Below, piece after piece: positions 20,824-29,290 of a stretch of DNA of 64,000 nucleotides (positions are counted from its first letter, which is position 1; each line of letters opens with the position of its first letter). The stretch comes from Trichomonas vaginalis G3. Taxonomy: Eukaryota > Parabasalia > Trichomonadida > Trichomonadidae. A program made the translations under genes and the position numbers. The DNA lies in assembly GCF_026262505.1 (NCBI RefSeq), contig NC_067203.1, forward strand, positions 9,982,001-10,046,000, written 5' to 3'. Below the pieces are notes generated by a model. The model had not been told where the DNA came from and made no database searches. It saw nothing but the letters and a program-made list of their open reading frames with translations.

Positions 20824-20880
20824 CTACATGAAGATGTGGGTTAACCAAAAAAATCCGATGGTTTCCCCATATTCATGTAG
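20824..20880. repeat. Imperfect hairpin, 57 nt
   Basis: The left arm CTACATGAAGATGTGGG and the right arm ending CCCCATATTCATGTAG pair with a few mismatches around a loop of about 14 bases. Confidence 0.6.
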
Positions 20881-21004
20881 ATCTTCGAAAAAATGAGCAC
20901 CAAAAAAGCCAAAAAAATAGGCTTTTTATTGGATTTGTACACTAGATCAATAATCTATTTAGGATCTGACACTCTTTTTAGCCAGAGATATGAGGTCCTT
21001 TCTA

Positions 21005-21050
21005 GGAAAACGATCTATTCATCCATAAAAAAAATGAATTATCGTTTTCC
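21005..21050. repeat. Hairpin, 46 nt
   Basis: GGAAAACGAT pairs with ATCGTTTTCC (10 of 10) and ATTCAT with ATGAAT (6 of 6), separated by a CT/T bulge; the loop is about 11 bases. Confidence 0.75.
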
Positions 21051-21068
21051 CCAGAAATTACATGGGGA

Positions 21069-21094
21069 GTGGTAAAAGTAAAGCAAATCTGGGT
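21069..21094 (-). repeat. 26-base inverted repeat, right arm
   Basis: Exact reverse complement of 19821-19846; similarity fades outside the 26 bases (AATATAC-type flank on both sides). Confidence 0.9.
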
Positions 21095-21352
21095 AATATA
21101 CACATGTTCATGTAAAAACTTTTTTCCAAAATCCTCAGGAATTAAGGGATTTTTGAATTTTAAGAATTTTTTTTCGAATTTTTTCGAAAAAAAAATATTT
21201 TCAGAACAGCCTTAACGGCTAAGATTTAGGAACAATGTTAAGTATCAAAAAGAAAGGAGGTCTGATATAGACAACATAGATCGTTGAAGGTTGAAAAAAT
21301 CTCTAATATTTGAGCCCAAAATTTCAAATTTTAATTTTTTGAAAAAAGAGGC

Positions 21353-21389
21353 CACCCGTATGTATGTTTATTTGAGAGGAGGAGGATTA
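21353..21389 (+). repeat. 37-base direct repeat, copy B
   Basis: Matches 36 of 37 bases of 19696-19732. It is not preceded by TTAAGGG here, so it may mark an internal duplication of the element end. Confidence 0.85.
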
Positions 21390-21805
21390 TATTTTTGAAA
21401 GGGTGAAACATTATGAATATGTTAATTATATAATAATATGTATTATGAAAAAAAAAATAAAGCACGTTAAAATTTTTCTTTCTTGATTTTTTACAAAATC
21501 TACTTAGAATTATGCAAAATATGACTAAATAATTTATGGCAGTCCCAACGGGAACCGCGGTAATTTACCGAGGTTTCCGCACACCGGTTCCTTTTTTTAG
21601 GAATTTTTTAGATTAAAAAATATGCTTTGTAAATCATTTTTTGTAAATCGGCAAAAATTTGGAAATATTCTGACGACAATAAATCTGGGAATAGTATTTT
21701 AAATACGAGAACAACCTATTTAAAAGTGTTTCGCTCGATTTTGTATAATTTCAAATTTTCGCATATAGCTTTCCGTGAATTACCGTGATTTTACCGCCAC
21801 ATCAA

Positions 21806-21896
21806 TAGTTTACGACACTTTTTCCGTAAATTGAGTAGTTTACTGCACTTTTTCCGTAAATTGAGTAGTTTACTGCACTTTTCCCGTAAAATTGAG
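21806..21896 (+). repeat. Tandem 30-base repeat, three copies
   Basis: Three adjacent units of TAGTTTACTGCACTTTTTCC plus GTAAATTGAG (first unit TACGAC, third unit with one extra A). Reverse-complement pieces (AATTACGGAAAAAGTGAG) occur at 21991-22008 and 22087-22104, so the area can also fold back on itself. Confidence 0.85.
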
Positions 21897-22315
21897 TTAC
21901 GGGAATCCGTAAGATTACCGTACCTCACTTCTAGTTGAAAATAGCATTAGTATATAATAAATAGATATATTATTCATATTTTTAATTTTGAATTACGGAA
22001 AAAGTGAGTTCAGAACTTCCAATTATTATTTGATTAATTATGTTAAAAATACTATAAGGAATTAAAATACATAATGTTGAAATTTGAATTACGGAAAAAG
22101 TGAGGGTGAAAGTGAAGTGAAAAAGTAAGATATTTTTTGTTGAAATAATCATAGTTGTACAATTTTGAAACTATATGTAAAGCTATAAATTGAATAAATT
22201 CAAAAACAAAAATTGTTTATTCTTATTAATAAATTTATATTAATCAATATTTGAACAACCCGTAATTAAAATTGAATTCCTCTTAAAATCTAATCCATAC
22301 GTTAATTTTTAATTT

Positions 22316-22333
22316 GCTCGGCGAATGCCGAGC
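22316..22333. repeat. Perfect GC-rich hairpin
   Basis: GCTCGGC-GAAT-GCCGAGC is a perfect 7-bp stem with a 4-base loop, conspicuous in this AT-rich setting. Confidence 0.85.
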
Positions 22334-22523
22334 TTCCCTACTTCTCTTGTCATTCCTTCAAAAACTCTAATCTCATCGCACTTACAAACATCATGATTTG
22401 ATGTATTGTCGAGAAATCTTAGACTTGTTTGTCATTTGATTATAGCATTTGAAAGTCATCTCGAAAATCGATTAACAAGACAATTTCCCAAACATCTACA
22501 TACAAGTAGATGATGGTAAACCC

Positions 22524-22591
22524 ATTAGAGTTGTTTTGCTATGATTCCTCCAATCTTATGATGAGAAAAATCATATCAAAACAGCTCTAAT
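22524..22591. ncRNA. 68-nt hairpin, copy 1
   Basis: The arms ATTAGAGTTGTTTTG... and ...CAAAACAGCTCTAAT pair over about 24 bases with one G-U and one mismatch. It has the same length and the same arm ends as copies 2 and 3. Size and shape resemble a small-RNA precursor, but this is structural inference only. Confidence 0.55.
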
Positions 22592-22768
22592 CGAACATTC
22601 TACACAGCTTAGCATCCAGCTAGTTCCAAGTAATGCGATTACAACATCAACGGCCAAAGCCTTTCAGAGTCCTTTAATCATTTCTTCTCATCTCAATGTG
22701 AAGTGGCCCCAAACGAACTACAAGCTGACGTTACAACGCATTACAACCCGGTTAATACGAGCATATAC

Positions 22769-22836
22769 ATTAGAGCTGCTTTGTTATGATCTCCCTCATC
22801 AATTGATGAGAGATCTCATTATGAAGCAGCTCCAAT
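22769..22836. ncRNA. 68-nt hairpin, copy 2
   Basis: The arms ATTAGAGCTGCTTTG... and ...GAAGCAGCTCCAAT pair; the tip CTCATCAATTGATGAG is itself a perfect palindrome. Relative to copy 3, two base pairs differ on both arms together (C-G versus T-A). Confidence 0.55.
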
Positions 22837-22876
22837 CGAACTAAAAACCTACATACAAATGAGTGAAAACAAACTC

Positions 22877-22944
22877 ATTAGAGTTGTGTTGCTTTGATTT
22901 CTCTCATCAGAAGATGAGAGATACCAGAACAAAACAACTCTAAT
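22877..22944. ncRNA. 68-nt hairpin, copy 3
   Basis: The arms ATTAGAGTTGTGTTG... and ...CAAAACAACTCTAAT pair through CTCTCATC/GATGAGAG to a 4-base loop (AGAA). Copies 1 and 3 also share the flank TTCTACACA(G/A)CT(T/C)AGCA that follows the hairpin. Confidence 0.55.
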
Positions 22945-23007
22945 CAAACTTTCTACACAACTCAGCACAGTATCAATGCAAAGTAATGCGTCTGTATCGT
23001 TAACAAG

Positions 23008-23056
23008 CAAAGTTGTTTCGGGTCCTTCCATTTTGGAAGAATTCGGAATAACTTTG
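23008..23056. repeat. Hairpin, 49 nt, downstream of copy 3
   Basis: CAAAGTTGTTTCGGGTCCTTCC pairs with the reverse of GGAAGAATTCGGAATAACTTTG. Every departure from Watson-Crick pairing is a G-U type pair, which favours a structured RNA. Confidence 0.6.
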
Positions 23057-23284
23057 CGAATTGATAGTGTAAACCCATATACATGAAAGCGTGCATGCAT
23101 AAAGATAGGTATTGTCAGCAATGACTACCTGCCCAGCTATGAGTGATCAGAGAATTACCATCTCAGGCTTTTTGAGAACGTTTCAGCCAGGACCCTCGTA
23201 TGTTGACTGTGAGAAAGGCATCCTTTATCTGAAATAGATGCTTTTCCAACAATCAAATTCGAAGATCTTCGACTTTGTTGTAAA

Positions 23285-23357
23285 AAGAGAAGGAGAAGGA
23301 AAGAAGAGGAAGGAGAGGAAGAAGGAAAGGAAAAGAAGAAGAAGAAAAAAAGAAGGA
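23285..23357 (+). repeat. Polypurine tract
   Basis: About 70 bases made almost only of A and G (GGAGAAGGAAAGAAGAGG...). It explains the Lys/Arg/Glu-rich open frame at 23238-23516, which I do not consider a gene. Confidence 0.85.
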
Positions 23358-23391
23358 CATATTAAATATAATGCGCACTTAATAGTGCCGA

Positions 23392-23406
23392 GGCGGCGGA
23401 GCCGCC
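23392..23406. repeat. GC hairpin followed by T run
   Basis: GGCGGC-GGA-GCCGCC is a 6-bp all-GC stem, followed after a few bases by TTTTTTT. It looks like an intrinsic terminator or a stable RNA end. Confidence 0.7.
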
Positions 23407-23986
23407 GAGGCGCGATTTTTTTGACCCTATATTACCGCACGGCAATGTTTTTCTCGATTTTGTACAGCCCTAAAATAATTATAAATTTCAAGTTAAATTT
23501 TAATTTTGATAAATAATTTAAATTTCAAAATATCAAGTTCAGTTCGACTATGTATGTAGTAATTCCTCAATAAAGTGCCAAAACCCTATTAAAATATATG
23601 AACATTTTCAACATTTTAATGTTTTTATTTAAAAATTTGATGGAATATGAGCTTCAAACAATTATTATGTAAATAAAAATAATTAAATATATGTATTTAT
23701 TCGTATTACAACCGTAGTAAGTCGATTCTTCCTTTCTTCTACTGAGTTTTGAATTTGATTTCGAATTGTAAAGAGATTCAAAGGGAAAATACTAGCGGAT
23801 AAAAACTACCTCCATGAAAGGGTCATAATGGAGTCAAGTTGTATTTTTTGATATTTTTTGCTTTTCGAGCCTAAATAGGTAGCCAAGATAATGCCTAAAA
23901 ATAAGGTTCTAAATTCTGAAGTTTACATGATCCTCTCGTGTGCACCCTTAAAAAAGAAAACTATTTTTAATTTTATTTATATTTTT

Positions 23987-24052
23987 TTAAGGATGCACTT
24001 ACGCCCATCTGACTTTAATTCAAATTTCTAACAACTGGTGTGAAGAGTAGTT
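23987..24052 (+). mobile_element. End fragment of a TTAA miniature element
   Basis: TTAA followed by GGATGCACTTACGCCC and about 40 more bases matches the right end of the 128-bp element at 47183-47310, in opposite orientation. I find no partner end nearby, so this copy is truncated. Confidence 0.7.
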
Positions 24053-24641
24053 CCTGTAATTTCTTCAAAGAATTCGAAGTTTGTATTGGAGGAACTGAGC
24101 TTTAATAGTTTATCTAAATTGTGAATTGAAAAGTTATCATTTTTCAATTGAAGAATCGCAAAGATCCAAGCTCATTGGACTGTCAACAATTTTGCTCATG
24201 CATTCTTTGCAAATGTCATTCACGACACAGAATAATTCATGGAGATGTGCGATATCACTCCAAAGTGGAAATTGATATAATAGCGCTAATATGGGTTTTT
24301 CTGTGTATATGTGGACTTACATTCTAAAGAAGCTGCTTAGAGAGAAACAAAACTTACCTTTGATTGTGGCCTGGATTTGTACTAAGATATAATCAGACAT
24401 AATTTTTCTCTATCTAGTCAGAAAGCGTTCCATCATTCGGAGTTGATCTTGCACATTTTCTTGAGTAAGAGAATATTTTTTAATCTAATGGATAAATACT
24501 AAGAAATTCTTGTTCAAATTAAATCAAAGTTTATTTTTTCATGCATATGCACTAATATTACTATCACAATCATATGTAGCTTATTAAATATAACTTTTGT
24601 CATTGCTGCCAATGATTCCAAAGCCGAAAATTGGAAATTTG
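24053..24641. other. Intergenic
   Basis: This stretch leads to the FHIP-like gene. Apart from the initiator at its end I see no feature. Confidence 0.5.
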
Positions 24642-24649
24642 TCACTTTT
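24642..24649 (+). promoter_or_regulatory. Initiator of FHIP-like gene
   Basis: TCACTTTT lies 15 bases before the ATG at 24659 and is a full match to the trichomonad initiator. Confidence 0.7.
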
Positions 24650-24658
24650 TTATATAAA

Positions 24659-26161
24659 ATGTGGGGATTATTAAAGAAAGCTGGTGAATATATTGCTCCA
24701 ATGATAGCAGTTGATTCTCTTCAAGATGTCAAGGAAGCTTGTGATCATTGCCTTGGCGTTTTAAATGGAACCATTTCAGAAAATGAATTAACATTCGATT
24801 CTGCTTTGGCTTCCATTAAAGATTATCTCACAGAAGAGGTTGGTCAGCCAGATATGCCATACTTTGACTATGTGACATCACAATTATTCATTCAAAAAAT
24901 TGCCGAATCTCTTGGTCCAAAATTAACAGCACAACAAATTGAATCAATTCTTTTATTCTTCTTAGCCTTTGCAAATACAAAACTCGGTAATTATTTCGCT
25001 CAAATTACAGTTCATAGACCATTTTCTTTAGTTGTTTCGAAACTCGAATCTGTTTACGCAAAGACACCAGGCGTTGTCGAGGAATTCATTAAGGGAGTAT
25101 GGGGTCAATGCAAGAAGTCTCCATTAATGCTAGAAATGATCACTATTCCTTCATCTCAAGGAATTTCTTATCCTCTTCTTGATTTTCTTGCAATTGCAGC
25201 GTTTAATCCAGACGAAATCGGGATGCACTCTCGAGAAGCAATTTTATATATCTTTTCAACAGCAGATGATCCAGAAATTAAAATCCACGAATCTATTCCA
25301 CAATACTTGCTCAAACAGCTCGAAGGTTCCATTGAATCATATTTGAAGAACGTATGTGAATGCGTTCCTACAATTCAGTTCAGTGGCTCATCTACTGTCC
25401 TTCTTAGCTGGATTGATCAATTGATAATAAGAACTAACACTGTCGATATACAATCCATCCTTTCCCATGTTAAATCTCTTGATATAACAAGGCGTTTAGG
25501 ATCTCTCGCGTTATTATTGAATTTCTTCATTAACAAAGTTATTTCAGAAGCTGTTATCAAAGAAGTACAATCAAAAGAAACAATTGACCTGATTGTTTCT
25601 GCTCTAGACTCTAAAAATGATGATTCAATCAAATCATCTTTGTTATTAATCAAATCTATGCTTCTTAACAACGAAACAATAGCATATATAATACCTCCTA
25701 CTAAAGATGAGCGCATAGATGTCCTCTCATTCATGCCTCCTTCTTGGTTAATTGAAATTGACGGTTCTTCATCAATTTCTGCATATGAAGCAGATGCAGT
25801 CAACAGAATTAACATAATTAGCCATGTACAAGGTAAGAATAATGATTTATTCCCTCATGTTGCAGCACTTTTGAAAAATGCCAAAACAATGCCACTGAGA
25901 GAGCTCCTTTCTTTGACTTCTGTATTGTCATTGTTCACTGCAGCAGAGTCTTCACTAATTGGCAGCTGCTTGGCTGAAAATTTCGAAGCTGCAGTAAATC
26001 AATTGTCCGAAGTCCAGATTTTCGAATTGCCATCGGAAAATTCAAAAGATGGACCAGAAGTAAGAGCTGCTATTCTTGCAGAATTCGGAAAGGAAATTCA
26101 TGCAACATTCACGGCGCATGAAAAGTTTAATTCCGTTAAAAAGGCGTTTGATGATGAATAA
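24659..26161 (+). CDS. FHF-complex HOOK-interacting protein (FHIP/RAI16-like)
   Basis: This 500-residue all-helical protein has the order of conserved blocks of the RAI16-like/FHIP family (formerly FAM160). QIESILLFFLAFANTKLGNYFAQITVHRPFSLVV (about 95-130) corresponds to the family block with a histidine-arginine-proline next to a core helix. LLDFLAIAAFNPDEIGMHSREAILYIFSTADDPEIKIHE (about 172-210) corresponds to the segment in which a lobe is lost (R/S)REx(L/I)L. Animal and fungal FHIPs bind FTS and HOOK proteins and link early endosomes to dynein. This copy is shorter than animal FHIPs (about 800-1000) and lacks the long loops. The initiator and an upstream stop support the ATG at 24659. The stop reads TAAA, which can double as the poly(A) signal in trichomonads. 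The family call is strong by block pattern but made by eye. Confidence 0.75.
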   Translation: MWGLLKKAGEYIAPMIAVDSLQDVKEACDHCLGVLNGTISENELTFDSALASIKDYLTEEVGQPDMPYFDYVTSQLFIQKIAESLGPKLTAQQIESILLFFLAFANTKLGNYFAQITVHRPFSLVVSKLESVYAKTPGVVEEFIKGVWGQCKKSPLMLEMITIPSSQGISYPLLDFLAIAAFNPDEIGMHSREAILYIFSTADDPEIKIHESIPQYLLKQLEGSIESYLKNVCECVPTIQFSGSSTVLLSWIDQLIIRTNTVDIQSILSHVKSLDITRRLGSLALLLNFFINKVISEAVIKEVQSKETIDLIVSALDSKNDDSIKSSLLLIKSMLLNNETIAYIIPPTKDERIDVLSFMPPSWLIEIDGSSSISAYEADAVNRINIISHVQGKNNDLFPHVAALLKNAKTMPLRELLSLTSVLSLFTAAESSLIGSCLAENFEAAVNQLSEVQIFELPSENSKDGPEVRAAILAEFGKEIHATFTAHEKFNSVKKAFDDE

Positions 26162-26265
26162 AACTATTGTACTATACATAATTTGTTGGAAAAAATATTT
26201 ATAAAACAAATAATCAAATAAATTTTTCTCAATTAGATTTTTGTAAATTATCGTAAAAATAATTT

Positions 26266-27291
26266 AGTGATGCCGATTTGGAAGATAATCCAAGATTTTC
26301 CAAAATCTAAAAAATGATATTTTCCTTGGCGATTATTTTCTTGATTTTTTCGTTTTCAAATTTTTTTTGGAATTTTTTATCTATCAAAACATCAGATCTT
26401 AATCGACGAAAACCTTTGTTTTTAGCTATTTAATCTATAGGCACCAAACACAGGTATTCCGGGAAAATGCAACTTGTAACGTTCACAAATCTCGGGAAGT
26501 AATTTTGAATGAATTCGGAAGAAGTTGAGAGATGAGGAAGGAAAAAAGGAAGGAAATAAAAAAATTAAAATCTTATAATTTAGTTCCTTACATGATTATA
26601 TGCAAACTTTGTTCAACGAAAAAAAATTGTAAAAGGTTTTTTCTCAAATAAAAAATACGTTTGAATTACTTTTATATATAAATTTGAATAGAAATCATGT
26701 AACAAGCAAATCATATTTTCCAGGAAAATAAAAAATTGAATACTCGATAGGATTTTTCTTGGTCGGAAGTTGTTCTTTCATCTTAAACATATGCAAAACT
26801 TTATCTATCAACGCAATGGAATGACATACAACATGTTTGACTATTTATATATCAAACTTATTCAATGCACAATCGTTTGTTAAATCATTATTGGAACTAA
26901 GTCTCGTTCATTACGCTTCTGCGTATTGGAAAATGCATAAAATTACATAGATCGGCAATACCATAACTATGGTACAATGATTCCTGCTTGTTAGCCTTTC
27001 AGATAAAAAAAATCTTTATTTTACGATTGAACTAGTATCATTCTGATTAATTATCCAAATATGTTACAGATGTATTCCTTTTTATTCACTATTTTATAGA
27101 ATTTTACATCCGAGATCAATTTCAATAATAAAGCGCATCAATTCGGCTATATACTTATTCAGATCCTGCTATATTTACTCTTGTGTTTGAATAAACATAA
27201 TTTTTATTTTACATCATATCTTCCTGAAAATCTTCCCAAACTTAAATAATTTACTTCCGAAATTGAAATTAACTTCCAAATCGGCATCACT
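26266..27291. mobile_element. Non-autonomous TIR element, 1026 bp
   Basis: The ends AGTGATGCCGATTTGGAAG (26266 on) and its exact reverse complement (ending 27291) form 19-base perfect terminal inverted repeats, with similarity for about five bases more. They are flanked on both sides by AAATAATTT (26257-26265 and 27292-27300), a 9-base target-site duplication. A 9-base duplication suggests a Mutator-like element; if the T before AGTG belongs to the end, the TAGTG terminus would instead suit hAT with 8 bases. The inside has no transposase ORF, so it is a MITE-type element. It inserted between the FHIP-like gene and tRNA-Met. Confidence 0.8.
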
Positions 27292-27379
27292 AAATAATTT
27301 GAAATTTAATGACCTACGCTTTATAATTATCATGAATAAAATGGGAAAAAAATTGAAGAGGAAATTATTGAAGAAAAAA

Positions 27380-27454
27380 GAGCGATGACTGGACTCGAAC
27401 CAGCGACCTTAAGGTTATGAGCCTTACGAACTAAACCAACTGTTCCACATCGCT
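27380..27454 (-). tRNA. tRNA-Met (CAT)
   Basis: It folds with a perfect 7-bp acceptor stem (AGCGATG/CATCGCT), D-stem GAAC/GTTC, anticodon stem TAAGG/CCTTA with loop CTCATAA, variable loop AGGTC and T-arm GCTGG-TTCGAGT-CCAGT. There is no intron and no encoded CCA, and a TTTTTT terminator begins two bases past the end. The base next to the acceptor is C, where elongator tRNA-Met usually has A. The lack of a G-C triple in the anticodon stem argues against an initiator tRNA. Confidence 0.95.
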
Positions 27455-27823
27455 TCTTCAATAATGGGAAATAAATTAAATGTAATACAATAAAAAATTT
27501 ACATTTTCACAAAATATTAAAATTAATTAAAAATCATATTATTCTATGCGACAATATTTGTATATGTGACAGTAGTCAATTTTCTTTTCTTTGACAGCAA
27601 AAAGAATATCATTTACATATTCACATCCAATTTTCAATAAGATCCATTCTAATTCATAATATATAAGGCCTAATCCTTCTTGTGATATTTCGCTTACTCG
27701 AATTTAAAATTTGAGTGTTCGGAGCACTTAGAATAGAAAATCATTTGGTATCAATAATCAAACTTCGTTTATTGGCAAGCAGCATTCGTGGGATAATGTC
27801 ATTAAGAAAATCAAGATATAAAG

Positions 27824-28810
27824 TTAAACTAAATATTTCAGCAAACAGAAGAAGTTCCTTGGCATGGACTTTTCTATAATTGTGTTTGAATTATAAATCA
27901 ATATTTCTTCGAAAGAGCATAGATTTGCGGGATCTAAACTTAACGTTAAACTAATTGTTTTATTTTCGTATTCAAACTGTCCATCTCCTGAATAAATAGT
28001 GGAAAGGTTTAGTATATAAGAATTTTTAATGGTAATAGAGTCTTGTCTTGAATTTGTTCCGAATAAAGAATCTGAACCTTGATTGTTTCCTGAAAAATAG
28101 CAATTATCGAATGTCAATGAATTACCATTTCCAACGGTGAACATTCCTGGATATCCTGAATTCTTTACAATTTTATTGTTTGTAAAAATACTATTCTTAT
28201 ATTCAATACTTGCAGATGAAGGACATATCCTACTTGTTGCATCATTTTTGTCAAAAATTGAAAAATTTACATATGCATCTAAAGAATATTCCATCCAAAA
28301 GCCAGAATTAAGTTTAACAAAGTTATTTGTAATATTATTTTGATCAAATTCAATCATCCCTAAGCTGAACCAAACTGTACTATCTCCTATTGACTCACCG
28401 CGGTTGCTGTAAAAAACTGACGTCTCAGAAAATTTGTAAATACGGTTAGAGTTTGACACTTTCGTTCTCGAAAATGGATACCTATAGCTTGATTTGGAGC
28501 CGATACTACAGACTTTTTGGATGGCAGTTTCTCCTTGGTTAATGTATATTGAACCTCCTTGATCTGAATTGGAGGAATTGTCGAATATACTTGTGGAAAT
28601 CAATGATTGAATATCGTTTGAATTCAAGTTGATTACACCATTCTGGCCAATTTCGTAGAAACGAACGTTTTTTATATAGACTTTTCCTTTGAGATTACTG
28701 TAATATTTTCTTTCAGTGTAAATATGATCTGGATCAGGTTGCGAATGGTAAACATCATTCCATTCGCTTTGTTTAACTTGCAGTAACCCGATTTGAAAAC
28801 AATTAAATTT
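27824..28810 (-). pseudogene. Fragment of a beta-helix-like surface protein
   Basis: The frame is open from about 28810 to the stop at 27824 (about 328 codons) but has no ATG near its start, so the 5' end is missing. It is rich in Asn, Ser, Phe, Ile and Tyr, with spaced strands such as NSFDNCYFSGNN, IEFDQNNITNN, IEYKNSIFTNNKIV and ITIKNSYILN, the pattern of right-handed parallel beta-helix repeats (Pmp/polymorphic-membrane-protein-like families, which are expanded in trichomonads). It ends abruptly at EKSMPRNFFCLLKYLV without the Ser/Glu-rich stalk and membrane anchor expected of a surface protein. I read it as a gene piece broken at both ends. The family is inferred from composition and repeat spacing. 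Confidence 0.5.
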
Positions 28811-28979
28811 TTATTTAAAAATCGAAAGTTAAGTTTGAATAGATGAAACCATTTAATTAGCTTTGAATCGATTAGACTTGTATAAATAATTCATGCGATT
28901 ATATATAATCGCTTGAACTCTATAAAGTTTAAACAAAAAATAAAATTATTACCCGCTTTTTCTCTTAAAATTTGAATGC

Positions 28980-29290
28980 TTTACAATATTTGTATAATTC
29001 AAATGTTTCATTATAATTCTTTCCTTGTATTGCTATAGCCTTATCAGATGAACTGACTGCATATATAAACTGGATATTTATATAGCTACCTGTAGCAGCG
29101 ATATTTTCTCCATAACATGTTATGAATTTCAAATGTTTCTTTAATATTTAGAGCTGGTACAATTTGAAATGGATTTTTAAATAAATAATCTAGGCATCTG
29201 CACCTTGTTAAATAAGAATCTCTGCTAATTATTTACTGATGTAGTTTGATGCAGATTGAAGTGGTGTTTATATCTGTACCATGCAGGATA
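28980..29290 (-). pseudogene. Possible ankyrin-repeat gene relic
   Basis: In reverse the DNA shows scattered pieces like the ankyrin genes elsewhere in the window: GCATCTGCACC, then AAGAATCTCTGC, then a D(T)GCAGATTGAAG block about 60 bases on, and ATCTGTACCATG. The spacing matches the 99-base ankyrin unit, but no frame is open. Low confidence. Confidence 0.3.

Larger units (their letters stand above)
19687..23951. repeat. 4.3-kb gene-free repeat block, TTAA + GGGTGCAC ends
   Basis: Between the Furry-like and FHIP-like genes lies a block without any convincing gene. Its edges read TTAA-GGGTGCAC (19687) and GTGCACCC-TTAA (ending 23951), which are inverted and flanked by TTAA at both sides. This resembles the ends of a TTAA-specific DNA transposon (piggyBac or Kolobok type), though only about 8-9 terminal bases match well. 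Inside are a 37-base direct repeat (19696 and 21353), a 26-base perfect inverted repeat (19821 and 21069), a tRNA-like unit, tandem 30-mers, several local hairpins and a purine tract, listed separately. The block may be one non-autonomous element or several nested ones. The open frames in it (for example 19624-19896, 22849-23121 and 23238-23516) look like chance. Confidence 0.45.

Noticed and set aside
22849-23121. 90-codon minus-strand frame
   Set aside because: It runs straight through the third 68-nt hairpin and the 49-nt hairpin; the codons follow the palindromes and not a protein pattern.
23238-23516. 92-codon frame rich in Lys, Arg and Glu
   Set aside because: It is produced by the polypurine tract and the GC hairpin, with no initiator and no protein-like end.
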